A DNA stretch of 64,000 nt from Verrucomicrobiota bacterium JB024 (GCA_030673825.1 JAUTCS010000073.1:1-64000); one strand, 5' to 3'; counted from the stretch's first letter, positions 17,044 to 26,158 are shown. Numbers and translations are program-made. The notes: generated by a model from the sequence alone, not told the origin.

Positions 17044-17799
17044 ATGCGCCTTTGGTTCCAGTTATTGGTGATGCTGACTGTCAGTCTGGAGATGACGGGC
17101 GCACCTGCGGCGGATACCAGCCTGCTCGCTCATTCTCCTTTTCTTCCGGCCGGTTATCATGCTGCCGATCAGAAAAAAACTCCCCCGCCTGTTCCGCAGG
17201 CACCTGCTCAACCGCTGCCCAATATTGCGTTGCGGGGAGTGATGGTGTTCAGCGGCGAGTGCTATGTCAGCCTTTACAATCTGGAATTGGACAAGGCCCA
17301 GTGGTGCCGGATCGGCGAGGACGTTTTCGGGGGCAAGGTGACGGGCTACGATACGGAGATGGGAGTGGTCAGCTATGCCCATGGGGGCCGTACCTATCAG
17401 TACGCCCTGGCCGACGATCTGGATGAGCGCGCACAATTGATCGCGGAGTCCCGCCAGCCGCGTTTCGGCTCGGATGGCCGCGCCGTCGAGAAGCGCGCCT
17501 ACTCATCGATGCCGATCGGTCAACAGATCCACTACAACGACCCCCGGTTCAAGGAGCGGCTGCTCCAGCAGAACATCGAATTGCCCGCGAACTGGGGGAC
17601 GCCCGGTTTTCAGCAGGACCTGATTGATCAGCGGGATCAGCTGCGCGAGGAGTCGAAGTCGCAGGCTCTGGCTGCCAAGGACCGGCGGGCCTCCAACGGC
17701 AGCGGCTCGAAACGCATTTTCCCGATTTCCCCCGTCAACAGTGGCTTGTCCGTACCCCAGAAAGAGGTGCGTGCAGCAATCAACGGAGGCGCTAAATGA
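17044..17799 (+). CDS. Exported protein, possible GspC/PilP-like beta domain
   Basis: 251 residues from ATG 17044, or 259 from TTG 17020. An N-terminal hydrophobic signal segment is followed by a Pro-rich linker (KKTPPPVPQAPAQPLP) and a small beta-rich stretch (about 62-125: IALRGVMVFSGECYVSLYNL, WCRIGEDVFGGKVTGYD) that resembles the homology region of GspC/PilP secretion proteins. The C-terminal half is charged and probably extended. I do not recognise a named family. It sits between the TPR protein and the receptor gene and overlaps the next gene by 4 bases, so it likely serves the TonB system. Confidence 0.72.
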   Translation: MRLWFQLLVMLTVSLEMTGAPAADTSLLAHSPFLPAGYHAADQKKTPPPVPQAPAQPLPNIALRGVMVFSGECYVSLYNLELDKAQWCRIGEDVFGGKVTGYDTEMGVVSYAHGGRTYQYALADDLDERAQLIAESRQPRFGSDGRAVEKRAYSSMPIGQQIHYNDPRFKERLLQQNIELPANWGTPGFQQDLIDQRDQLREESKSQALAAKDRRASNGSGSKRIFPISPVNSGLSVPQKEVRAAINGGAK

Positions 17800-18605
17800 A
17801 TCATTTTTTTGCCAATCTTCTCGGTATGCTTTGTCTTTCGTCCGCCTGTCTTCAGGCAGCTGGCGAGCAACCACTCGACATTGTCGCGATCGAAAGTCAC
17901 TCGCAGTGGTGGCCGGTTCGCCTGACTCTGCTTGAGGATGTACAGGCCCCCGACGGGAATATCAAAGCCGGCCGCGATGTTATGTTGGTCCGCGTCGAGG
18001 ATGGGCTGGTCATCGCCGACAGTGGGCGGATGGGGATGCTGACGCTTCAGCCTGAGCAGACCGATCTGGTCGAGCGGGCCCGGGCTCGTCAGGACATTCC
18101 TTGGAGTGGGCAGGGGAAGCTCTCCCATGAGCTGGCCAATAAACTGATCGACCCGCAGACCCGTCGGCAGAACAACCCTGAGACTTTCAACGAGGTGGAT
18201 TACCTGGTGATCCTGTATGGGCAGCTCGGGACGGAGCCTTGCCAGAAGCTCTTTGCCGCCGTCGAAGCGGCGCAGGAACAATGGAGCCACGATGGCCTCA
18301 ACTGCACCGTGCTCTTTCTGCCCATGCAGACGGGCAAGGCTGAGCTCATGGCCGCTTTTGAAGCGGGTGAAGTGACCTGGCCCTCAATGTTTCCGTACCT
18401 GAGTACCGGTTATATCGATGTGCTCCACCACCAACCGCAAAACGGCACGCTCGTGCTGGTCGATAAAAACGGCCGCCTGCTGGCGCGAGTAGAATCCGAG
18501 GGGGAAGAGCAACTCTCTATCGGTATGGCCGAAGTTGGCCGGAAAATGCAGGAGGACAAGCTGACGCATGGCGTGGCCATGCCCAGCACTGAAACGGCTA
18601 TTTAA
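17796..18605 (+). CDS. Exported protein with thioredoxin-like C-terminal region lacking CxxC
   Basis: 269 residues with a signal peptide (cleavage near LQAAG). The first third (VTLLEDVQAPDGNIKAGRDV-like region, 30-75) looks like a small beta-barrel domain. The second part (YLVILYGQLGTEPCQKLFAA ... GTLVLVDKNGRLLARVE) follows a thioredoxin-fold pattern, but has only one cysteine where CxxC would be, so redox activity is unlikely. This is a fold guess by eye. The gene overlaps its upstream neighbour by 4 bases and its stop shares a base with the receptor start (TAATG), so all three are translationally coupled. Confidence 0.72.
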   Translation: MNHFFANLLGMLCLSSACLQAAGEQPLDIVAIESHSQWWPVRLTLLEDVQAPDGNIKAGRDVMLVRVEDGLVIADSGRMGMLTLQPEQTDLVERARARQDIPWSGQGKLSHELANKLIDPQTRRQNNPETFNEVDYLVILYGQLGTEPCQKLFAAVEAAQEQWSHDGLNCTVLFLPMQTGKAELMAAFEAGEVTWPSMFPYLSTGYIDVLHHQPQNGTLVLVDKNGRLLARVESEGEEQLSIGMAEVGRKMQEDKLTHGVAMPSTETAI

Positions 18606-21600
18606 TGCCGGAGACGGTAGCTATGAAAATTTTTAGAGGGACCATGAATCAAAGGCCTTACGCCAGCAATCTGCTGAAATGCGTTCGCATTCTGGCGGGA
18701 CTTCTCGTGCTCGCATGGGCCTGTGGGCAAGGGTTGATGACCGAAGCGCTTGCCCAACCGGTCGGAAGCGAGGCTTCCTACGCGACGCCCAACGACGCGG
18801 CGGCGGGGATCAACCCCGATGTGGAGGATGCTTCCAAGGTGGAGCAGGTGACCGCGCCGGCTGCCGGTGAAACGATCCCGCAGGGCATGGGCGAGGTGGC
18901 CGGTCAGGTTATTGATGCGGAGACTGGAAACTTCATCGCCGAGGTGACTGTGGTCCTGGAGTGGCAGGGTGAGCAGGGCCGGGAAGAAGACAATGAAGTC
19001 GAGCGCCAGCTCGTGACAACGACCGATGCGGACGGTAACTTTAATTTTCAGCCGGTGCCCTCCGGCATTTACAACGTCCGCTTTTCCAAGGGGAACTATC
19101 GCATCTCCACACTGAAAGACCTGAAGGTCTACCCGGACAAGGTGACGCGGGCGGACTTTCCGCTCCCGCGCAAGCCGATTGAAACGGCGGGCGACATCTT
19201 CGACATGGAGGAGTTTGAGGTGACGGCCGAGAGCTTGGAAGGCTCGGGAGACTGGCTGTTGGACATGCGCCAGAACTCTGCCGGGATGGTTAACTTCCTC
19301 TCGACGGAGGACTTTGCCAAATTCGGCGGTACGGACCTTTCGGACATCATCCAGCGCATCCCGGGGGTGACGGTGGTCGAGGGGCAGTTCGCGGTTGTGC
19401 GTGGTCTGGGTGACCGCTACAACAGTACGCTGGTCAACGGCCTGCCCATGCCCAGTCCCGACCCGGTCCGACAGGGGCTTCAGCTGGACCTTTTCCCGAC
19501 CACGATCATCGAGAGCGTGGTGACGAACAAGAGCTTTTTGCCGAACATGCCGAGCAACTCCTCGGGGGCGGCCTTCGAGCTCAACACCAAGTCCTACCCG
19601 ACGGAGCTGACCATGTGGTTCAAGGCCGGGGTGCGCTTCAATTCGAACGCGATGGACACCTTTCTGAAAAGCCCGCATGCGAGCTTCGACGACGTGCTGG
19701 CCAACGGTGCTGCCAACCGCCCGCCCGCTCCGCCCGAGGGAACTCCCGCTCTCAACCTCCCGAACTTCACCAACCGCCAGAACGCCGTCGTCGAAGCTGA
19801 CGCCCCGATGGGCCTGACTTTCAGTACGGGTATCGGCAACACGATCGAGGTCGGCGGACGTGATCTGGGGATCATCGTGTCGGCGTCTTACGACAGTTCC
19901 TATACGACTGCTTTGGGCACGCAGCAGAATCAGTATGCCACGCCCGGTCGTTATCTTTCTTCCACCGGGCGAGTTCTCCGGTACGGTTCGCTGGCCTCCG
20001 GCGAGCTGGGCGGTTCGGACCTGCTCTATGATGTTACCTCCTCGACCTCGGACGTGTTGATCGGGGTGCTTACGAGTGTGGGCTATAACCTGGACAAAGA
20101 AGGTAACCACCACGTCTCGGGTACGATGCTTTTTAGCCGCAACGGGATTGACTTCGCCCAGCGCAAAGCCGACGGCTACCTGCCCTCGCAGTATGCCGTC
20201 TCCAACACCGGGGTTCCTCAGTCCGACCGTACAAATATGCCAGACGTTGCTGGTTTGGCCGACCGTGGTGACGGTAACTATGTCTACGTCAACCAAGACA
20301 CTATTGGTTACGAGCAGCGCGACCTGTATTCCTTCCAGTTGGCTGGTGATCACACTTTCGAAGAAATGGATGACCTGCATCTCTCCTGGGGGGGGACTTA
20401 CGCGCATACCAGCAGCGATACGCCGGACCAATCCGTATTCAAGTACTTCTACAATGCCAATACTGGGCAGTATTTCACGCTGCCAGCGAGCGCCATCGGC
20501 GGCTCTTCAGTCCTGCTCCAGCAGACTTGGCGCACGATCGAAGAGGATCTATGGGGGGCGCGAGCCGACGCGGAGTACAATATCCCGCATTTTGGGGGAG
20601 ATGAGACCTCAGACCTTTCATTCGCCGGTGGGATGTTTTACTCGGAGTCGAGCCGGAACACCGAGCAGTTTGACTCGCTCTTCGCCTCTAATAGTAGCTC
20701 TGCCGGTACACCGCAGGACTTGGCGGATGTCATGGACTTAGTGGCCCAGCAACCGCTAGCGTCCAACGCCTCCACCAGTCAGGAGACTCTGGCTTTTTAC
20801 CTCATGCCCTCACTGGACATCCTCGATGTCTTTAATGTCACCGGTGGCGCTCGTTTTGAAAAGCTCAACATGTTCGCCACCGGCGACTCCAAGTTGACGG
20901 ATACCATCAGTCTTCAGAATGTACTCGACGAACCCGCCGGGAACAGCACGAACGGCCAGTTGATCGGTTTTACCGATGCCAGTGTTCCCGGGGTGATCGA
21001 CGAGGCTTATATCCTGCCCGGGATCGTGTTGAGTGTCGAGCCGCTGGAGAATCTGACCTTCCGGGCAGGCTATTCAGTGACGGTCGCCCGGCCTTCGTTT
21101 CGCGAACTTTCTCCGTATTTTTCACGCGACCTGGGGACCGGTGACCTCATCTTGGGTAACCCGAATCTGAAAACTTCGGATGTGACCAGTTGGGATGCCC
21201 GTGTGGAGTATAACTTCGACTGGGGTGGTCTCCTGTCGGTGGGAGCTTTTTATAAAAGCATCAAGAATCCGATCGAGCAAATCGTGATTCAGGAGATCCA
21301 GACCGGTGAGGAGATTCAGACTTTCTTCAACAACCCCAATACCGCTCAGGTCAAGGGGCTGGAGTTCGAAGCCCGGACGAGCCTGGGCTTCATCGACGAT
21401 GTGCTGGAGTACTGGTCCGTCGGCGGCAACTACACGATGATCGACGCGCAGGTCGGGTACCCGGACAATGTCCTTTCCACCTACTACAGCGGGACGGGGG
21501 TGATCACTTCTCCCTACGCGGGGTTGACCCCTCCAACTACCCGGCGTCTCTACGACCAGCCCGAGTGGATTATCAATGCCGATATCACGTACAATAACCC

Positions 21601-21895
21601 GGAGTGGGGGACGGCCATCACGCTGGCGTATTTTTCCCAGAGCGACGTGCTTTCCGGGGTCGGCTCGGGCAGTGCGGACTCAGTGGACCAGTATACTGAC
21701 CAGTTTTATCAGCTCGATCTTACTCTGAGTCAGGCACTTGACGAGAATTTCACCTTTAAGTTCCGGGTGGCGAACCTCACGGACTCACCGCGCGGGGTTA
21801 TCTACGACCCGACACTGGTGAACGCCGATACGCCACCCAGGCAGGACTACCGGATCGGCCAGACTTACAGCATCTCGATCGAGTGGAAGTTCTAG
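18605..21895 (+). CDS. Large TonB-dependent outer-membrane receptor
   Basis: 1096 residues; starts at 18605 and 18623 are both possible. After a long signal region (cleavage near EALAQ) comes a CarboxypepD_reg-like beta-sandwich (about 96-192), a probable TonB-contact segment (DMEEFEVTAES), then a plug with IPGVTVVEGQFAVVRGLGD and NGLPMPSPDP, and a beta-barrel ending in the aromatic C-terminus SIEWKF. Such receptors import bulky or scarce substrates using TonB energy. Substrate is unknown; the RGLGDRYNSTLVNG plug type is widespread in aquatic diderms. It is the last gene of the TonB operon and the likely client of that dedicated system. Confidence 0.93.
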   Translation: MPETVAMKIFRGTMNQRPYASNLLKCVRILAGLLVLAWACGQGLMTEALAQPVGSEASYATPNDAAAGINPDVEDASKVEQVTAPAAGETIPQGMGEVAGQVIDAETGNFIAEVTVVLEWQGEQGREEDNEVERQLVTTTDADGNFNFQPVPSGIYNVRFSKGNYRISTLKDLKVYPDKVTRADFPLPRKPIETAGDIFDMEEFEVTAESLEGSGDWLLDMRQNSAGMVNFLSTEDFAKFGGTDLSDIIQRIPGVTVVEGQFAVVRGLGDRYNSTLVNGLPMPSPDPVRQGLQLDLFPTTIIESVVTNKSFLPNMPSNSSGAAFELNTKSYPTELTMWFKAGVRFNSNAMDTFLKSPHASFDDVLANGAANRPPAPPEGTPALNLPNFTNRQNAVVEADAPMGLTFSTGIGNTIEVGGRDLGIIVSASYDSSYTTALGTQQNQYATPGRYLSSTGRVLRYGSLASGELGGSDLLYDVTSSTSDVLIGVLTSVGYNLDKEGNHHVSGTMLFSRNGIDFAQRKADGYLPSQYAVSNTGVPQSDRTNMPDVAGLADRGDGNYVYVNQDTIGYEQRDLYSFQLAGDHTFEEMDDLHLSWGGTYAHTSSDTPDQSVFKYFYNANTGQYFTLPASAIGGSSVLLQQTWRTIEEDLWGARADAEYNIPHFGGDETSDLSFAGGMFYSESSRNTEQFDSLFASNSSSAGTPQDLADVMDLVAQQPLASNASTSQETLAFYLMPSLDILDVFNVTGGARFEKLNMFATGDSKLTDTISLQNVLDEPAGNSTNGQLIGFTDASVPGVIDEAYILPGIVLSVEPLENLTFRAGYSVTVARPSFRELSPYFSRDLGTGDLILGNPNLKTSDVTSWDARVEYNFDWGGLLSVGAFYKSIKNPIEQIVIQEIQTGEEIQTFFNNPNTAQVKGLEFEARTSLGFIDDVLEYWSVGGNYTMIDAQVGYPDNVLSTYYSGTGVITSPYAGLTPPTTRRLYDQPEWIINADITYNNPEWGTAITLAYFSQSDVLSGVGSGSADSVDQYTDQFYQLDLTLSQALDENFTFKFRVANLTDSPRGVIYDPTLVNADTPPRQDYRIGQTYSISIEWKF

Positions 21896-21932
21896 GGCTG
21901 TCCCACTGGAAGTAGTCCGCGAAACGCTGTCT

Positions 21933-21961
21933 TTGTGACGCGATTGTAACACGGGTGACGC
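21933..21961 (+). promoter_or_regulatory. Three 11-bp-spaced TTGTAAC-like repeats before the beta-helix gene
   Basis: TTGTGAC (21933), TTGTAAC (21944) and GTGACGC (21955) recur at exactly 11 bases, the same layout as the site at 11153. They end about 60 bases before ATG 22022, a normal position for an activator box overlapping a -35 region. Resemblance to Pho boxes is an inference. Confidence 0.55.
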
Positions 21962-21975
21962 GGAAACGATACGAG

Positions 21976-21997
21976 GGAGGCGCATAATGCGGCCTCC
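21976..21997 (+). other. Short hairpin upstream of the beta-helix gene
   Basis: GGAGGC (21976-21981) pairs with GCCTCC (21992-21997). It precedes TTTCC, so it may be a weak terminator of the receptor operon or a leader hairpin. Confidence 0.4.
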
Positions 21998-22021
21998 TTT
22001 CCATTCATAATCCCAATAACT

Positions 22022-23917
22022 ATGACTAAGAAAAATCTGCTCACGCTATTCTGTGCTGCTGTGGCCGGGACCTCCGCCTACGCCATCACGGTTGTCAATC
22101 CGACCAACTTCCCGGGCACCGTCGTTGACGTCGGTGACGGCACCTATAACATCGAAGCTGACCTGTCTCTCGGTACCAGTGCCTCCTCCGGCAGCTGGGA
22201 CTCCACCGACGGTGAGTACATCCTCGACCGCGCGGTCTTTGTGACCAACGGTGCGACCCTCTCGCTGGACGCCGGCGTTCTCGTGCGCGGCCAACCCCGC
22301 GACGCCACGAACCAGCCGGGCACGCTCTGTGTGACCAAGGACGGCTTCATCGACGCTGAAGGTACCGCTGCCGACCCGATCATCTTCACGACGGCTGCTG
22401 ACACCAGCCTCGGACGCTGGGAATCTGGCGACACCTTCCTGGACAGCGATCCTTTCAACAGCCCGCTGCCTCCGCTCGATCCCACCGACGAAAGCGTCGC
22501 CTACGTCAATCTCTGGGGTGCCGTGACCATCCTTGGTAATGCTCCCTGTAATGCCGGTTATGCCGCCGACGGCGTGACCCCCGGTATCGACTTCATCGAA
22601 GGTTATCAGCTCGGCACTCAGACCGAGCGTATCATCTATGGCGGCCAGCGCCCCTTCGATAACTCCGGTATCTTCTCCTATGTTTCCATCCGCCACAGTG
22701 GGGACGCCCTTGCCATCGGTAAGGAACAGCAGGGCCTGACCCTCGGTGGCGTCGGTGCCGGTACCCGCCTCGAGTACATCGACATCTACTGCTCCGGCGA
22801 CGACGGTATCGAAATCTTCGGTGGTACCGTTGGCCTGAAGAACATCATGCTGAGCTACTTCGACGATGACGGCCTCGACCTCGACCAGGGTTACACCGGC
22901 TATGTCCAGTTCGCCTTCATCCTCGGCAGCTCGCTGGGCGGCCCCGATGGCACCAACACCGTCACGGTTGCCTCCTCCGCCCGTTCCGGCGGCGTGGTCA
23001 CCGTCACCAGCGCTTATGCTGACGGCCTGAGCATCGGTGATACCTTCACGGTTTCCGGTATCGGCTTCAGCTCCGACGATCCCAATGGCACCTTTACGGT
23101 GGCCTCCGTCATCGACTCCCTCACCTTCACCTACGCCGACGCTGGTGCTGACGAAACCTTTACCGCTTCCACCGGTACGGTCACTTACACCCAGTCTGGC
23201 GAAACCGGCCTCGGTGCCGACTGGCTCGGTGAATGGGACGGCGAAGACGACATCCCTGAAGACGACAATAACATCAGCCCGACTGGCCAGCCCTTCGCCA
23301 ATCCGACCCTGTACAACGTCACGTTCATGGGCCCGCGCGATGGTACCCGTCAGACGCTGACCGGTGGTGTGATCCGCGCCCGTCAGGGTTTCGGCGGTAA
23401 CGTCTTCAACAGCATCATGGTGAACACCCCGGCTGCTGTCAGCGGTGTCTTCCGTATCGACACCTCCACCAGCACGGCCCCGGTTGACTTCGGCTATGCC
23501 AGCACCTCGCCGGAAGACCAGGTCGCTGCCGGTACCCTCAACTTCGCCGGTACGCTCTGGTACAATGTGGCCGCCAACACCGCCGCCAGCATCGCCAAGG
23601 ATGGCGCCTCCAGCGTCGAGTACGCGGTCCTGACCAACAACACGGTCATGGCTCCCGGTGCCGAAAAGAACTTCGTGGGCACCAACCCGCAGATCACCGG
23701 TGTCAGCCAGACCGCTCCGAACGGCCTGAACCCGGTTCCCTCTCCGGTTATCGCCGGCTCGGCCTCGCGTCGCGTTGCCTATGGTGCCACCTTCTTCGAC
23801 GAAGTTAGCTACATCGGCGCTTTCGCTCCCTCCCAGACTGCTGCTCTGTGGACCACCGGTTGGACCGCGATGAACCTCCGTGGCATCCTCGTGGATAGCC
23901 GTGGCGGCGACCTCTAA
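22022..23917 (+). CDS. Secreted beta-helix-like protein downstream of the TonB receptor
   Basis: 631 residues, signal peptide ending near SAYA, rich in Gly, Thr, Asp and Ser with few lysines. The first half has the regular pattern of right-handed beta-helix proteins (YILDRAVFVTNGATLSLDAG, LEYIDIYCSGDDGIEIFG). An inserted beta-domain at about 315-395 has DSLTFTYADAGAD. Similar large secreted proteins accompany TonB receptors in other diderms, but I cannot name the family or ligand. Codon use is strongly biased to GC-ending codons, suggesting high expression. A hairpin follows at 23981. Confidence 0.8.
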   Translation: MTKKNLLTLFCAAVAGTSAYAITVVNPTNFPGTVVDVGDGTYNIEADLSLGTSASSGSWDSTDGEYILDRAVFVTNGATLSLDAGVLVRGQPRDATNQPGTLCVTKDGFIDAEGTAADPIIFTTAADTSLGRWESGDTFLDSDPFNSPLPPLDPTDESVAYVNLWGAVTILGNAPCNAGYAADGVTPGIDFIEGYQLGTQTERIIYGGQRPFDNSGIFSYVSIRHSGDALAIGKEQQGLTLGGVGAGTRLEYIDIYCSGDDGIEIFGGTVGLKNIMLSYFDDDGLDLDQGYTGYVQFAFILGSSLGGPDGTNTVTVASSARSGGVVTVTSAYADGLSIGDTFTVSGIGFSSDDPNGTFTVASVIDSLTFTYADAGADETFTASTGTVTYTQSGETGLGADWLGEWDGEDDIPEDDNNISPTGQPFANPTLYNVTFMGPRDGTRQTLTGGVIRARQGFGGNVFNSIMVNTPAAVSGVFRIDTSTSTAPVDFGYASTSPEDQVAAGTLNFAGTLWYNVAANTAASIAKDGASSVEYAVLTNNTVMAPGAEKNFVGTNPQITGVSQTAPNGLNPVPSPVIAGSASRRVAYGATFFDEVSYIGAFAPSQTAALWTTGWTAMNLRGILVDSRGGDL

Positions 23918-23980
23918 ACAAACCCGGTTGAATTTCACAACTAGGTTCCCGATTGATATTCAATTGATACGTTAACGATT

Positions 23981-24008
23981 GGGCTTGGCGGTTCAGCCCG
24001 CCAAGCCC
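23981..24008 (+). other. Perfect 11-bp hairpin between beta-helix and PEP-CTERM genes
   Basis: GGGCTTGGCGG (23981-23991) pairs perfectly with CCGCCAAGCCC (23998-24008) around a 6-base loop. No T run follows, so it is either a factor-dependent stop, an RNA-stability hairpin, or a leader element of the next gene 19 bases on. Confidence 0.6.
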
Positions 24009-24027
24009 TCCCGAACAACAAACTGAC

Positions 24028-24786
24028 ATGAACAAACTTATTGGTTTCACCTCCGCCCTTATCGCCAGCGCGGCGATATCCCATGGCGCGTTTCTGGTGT
24101 CTGCCTGGGATTTCCATTCCTTGGAATATACCGACGGTAGCATCTCGGCTGATCTCTTCGACCGCAACACGGACCTGGACGGCCCCGGCATGTCCAGCGG
24201 CACGCTGTACTTCAACGGCCAGTCTGGTTCTACGAACCTGTTGGACGACGCCGAATCGTTCCCGGGCGACATCACGGTTCCCTATGCGAACGTTAATGAC
24301 AACTACAGCCTTACCAGCTACAAGGACCGTCAGTTCACGAACCTCGACAGCACGCCTGCCCAGGCCATCCAGTTGTTGACCTCGGCTGACGGTTCTTCGA
24401 TCGTGTTTGCCACGTCGACGACCGGCTATGCCCTCGGCTACACGGACTATACGCTGACCTATGCGGCCAACGTTCTGAGCGGTAGCACCACCATCACGTG
24501 GGAATACAGCACGAATGGCAGCAGCTGGACAGTGGCGGGTATCAACGAAATCACCGCTCTCTCGGGCAATAACGATGCCGACGTTAATTCGGTGGCCCTC
24601 GGTAGTGGTGTGGTTTCTGACGAGATATACTTCCGGGCGACCTTCAGCTCGATGGACAGCCTGCTGAATATCGACAACGTCGTTATCTCTGCCAACGCTG
24701 CCGTTCCGGAACCCTCCACCTACGCCGGTATCGCCGGTGGCCTGGCTCTGGCCTTCGTGGCCCTGCGCCGTCGCCTCCGCAAGTAA
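24028..24786 (+). CDS. PEP-CTERM sorting-domain exported protein
   Basis: 252 residues. Signal peptide at 1-21, a beta-rich body, and a C-terminal PEP-CTERM signal: VPEPSTYAGIAG, a hydrophobic helix, and the basic tail RRRLRK. Such proteins are anchored and processed by an exosortase (EpsH/XrtA type) and usually end up in the exopolysaccharide or surface layer. The exosortase is not in this window. It follows the beta-helix gene and is terminated at 24824. The body resembles nothing I can name. Confidence 0.9.
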   Translation: MNKLIGFTSALIASAAISHGAFLVSAWDFHSLEYTDGSISADLFDRNTDLDGPGMSSGTLYFNGQSGSTNLLDDAESFPGDITVPYANVNDNYSLTSYKDRQFTNLDSTPAQAIQLLTSADGSSIVFATSTTGYALGYTDYTLTYAANVLSGSTTITWEYSTNGSSWTVAGINEITALSGNNDADVNSVALGSGVVSDEIYFRATFSSMDSLLNIDNVVISANAAVPEPSTYAGIAGGLALAFVALRRRLRK

Positions 24787-24823
24787 ACGCCCTTTGGGTT
24801 TACGTTATATACTTAAAAAGGAA

Positions 24824-24852
24824 AGCGCCTCCGAAATGGAGGCGCTTTTTTT
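24824..24852 (+). terminator. Rho-independent terminator after the PEP-CTERM gene
   Basis: AGCGCCTCC pairs with GGAGGCGCT around GAAAT, followed by seven T. Confidence 0.93.
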
Positions 24853-24948
24853 GTTTGCAAAGGTGAAGCCGGTTCCGCGTCTGGAGGTTTTTTGCCGTGG
24901 CCGTTAGCCGATGCAGAGGGGGAGGGCGAGCTATCCTGTTGGCTGCCC

Positions 24949-25755
24949 TTACTCGGACGCCGTGGAGGTGGCGGGGACGCTCTGAGCGATGGCGGCCAGG
25001 TCGAGCACGGTGTGGCTGATCTGGTCGGCGTTGAGGGCCTCCATGTCGTCGAGTTGACCGCTGGGGATGGGCTCGCGCTCGACTTTGTTGAACCCGAACG
25101 AGCTCTCCCCGCGACGAGCGAAGAGCGAGTGCATCGGCATGGGGGAGGGGATGGTGCGCGCGACCGGGGTGTCCGCGTAGGTGCGGCGCGGGAAGTTGAT
25201 GTTGTGTACGACAGGGGAGGCCGGTTTTTGCCCGACGACGGCGAGCGCGAGGCGGGTGCTGATGGCGGCGGAGCAGCGGACGGACTCGGCCATCTCGCCT
25301 TCGGCGCGGCCATGCTTCTCGCGGATGGCCTCGAACTCGACCTGCGGGATGACATGCGAAAAGGCAAGCGCGGGCAGCCCCCAGAAGGCTCCTTCCATCG
25401 CCCCGGCGACGGTGCCGGAGGAGAGGATAAGCGGCAGGCAGGCGTTGTAGCCGAGGTTGATGCCGGAGCAGACCACATCGGGTTTGCGCCCGTCCATGAG
25501 GTGTCCGAGGGCGATGTTGACGCAGTCGCTGGGCGTACCGTCGAGCGCGTAGGCCTTGCAGCCGAGGGTTTCGTTTTCGGCGTAGTGGACCTCGCGGCGG
25601 CGGCTCATGGCGCGGCCGATCCAGCTCTGTTCGCCCATCGGGGCGGCCACGACCACCTCAAAATCGTTCAGCATCGCCTCGACCAGCGTCCGCAGGAACC
25701 AGGAGTCGATGCCATCGTCGTTTGTTATCAGTGCAAGCGGTTTGCTCTTTGTCAT
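24949..25755 (-). CDS. surE: 5'/3'-nucleotidase SurE
   Basis: 268 residues from ATG 25755. SurE removes phosphate from nucleoside monophosphates and is a stationary-phase survival factor. The metal motif ITNDDGI at residues 9-15, the DGTPSDC motif and CSGINLGYNACLPLILSSGT region are diagnostic. The in-frame extension to 25818 is rejected because it overlaps the upstream gene and lacks family similarity. The start overlaps the stop of the small membrane-protein gene by 4 bases. Confidence 0.93.
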   Translation of the reverse strand: MTKSKPLALITNDDGIDSWFLRTLVEAMLNDFEVVVAAPMGEQSWIGRAMSRRREVHYAENETLGCKAYALDGTPSDCVNIALGHLMDGRKPDVVCSGINLGYNACLPLILSSGTVAGAMEGAFWGLPALAFSHVIPQVEFEAIREKHGRAEGEMAESVRCSAAISTRLALAVVGQKPASPVVHNINFPRRTYADTPVARTIPSPMPMHSLFARRGESSFGFNKVEREPIPSGQLDDMEALNADQISHTVLDLAAIAQSVPATSTASE

Positions 25756-26090
25756 TCCGGCAAAAGGAAAACCATATAGAGGGCAAAAGCCAAGGGGATT
25801 AACAGTATCAGCAGGCACGAGAAGATAACCGCCCGCGGGGAGAGCAATTTCTTGCCCGGATACTTTTCGGCCAAGTATCGCTCCAGCATTGAATCACTCG
25901 CACGAGATATGCCGATTGCGCGTTGGGAACCAAGGATTGACAGCCCGCTGCCCACGATCAGGAAACCGCGAAGGAAGAGAGACATAGAGAGGAACAGGCC
26001 CGCAAGCATAAACAAGACCGAGCAAATCAGCGTCAGTATGCCGACGCATCGGAATGAGAACCTCAAGTTGTTAACTTCGTTATCGGACAC
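25752..26090 (-). CDS. Small four-helix membrane protein, function unknown
   Basis: 112 residues with hydrophobic segments near 15-35, 38-55 and 88-110. No family recognised. It precedes surE with a 4-base ATGA overlap, which supports it being a real gene cotranscribed with surE. Confidence 0.65.
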   Translation of the reverse strand: MSDNEVNNLRFSFRCVGILTLICSVLFMLAGLFLSMSLFLRGFLIVGSGLSILGSQRAIGISRASDSMLERYLAEKYPGKKLLSPRAVIFSCLLILLIPLAFALYMVFLLPE

Positions 26091-26126
26091 CGGTTGGATG
26101 ATATTTCCGGCCTGTGCGAGTCCAAG

Positions 26127-26158
26127 AAAAATCCCGGCTCCTTTCGGAACCGGGATTT
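26127..26158 (-). terminator. Terminator of pnp
   Basis: AAATCCCGG pairs with CCGGGATTT and TCC with GGA around TTTC. Read on the minus strand the stem is followed by TTTTTC. It ends the pnp transcript. Confidence 0.8.

Noticed and set aside
22046-23938. 630-residue minus-strand frame opposite the beta-helix gene
   Set aside because: Typical antisense shadow caused by biased third codon positions; no signal peptide or motif.
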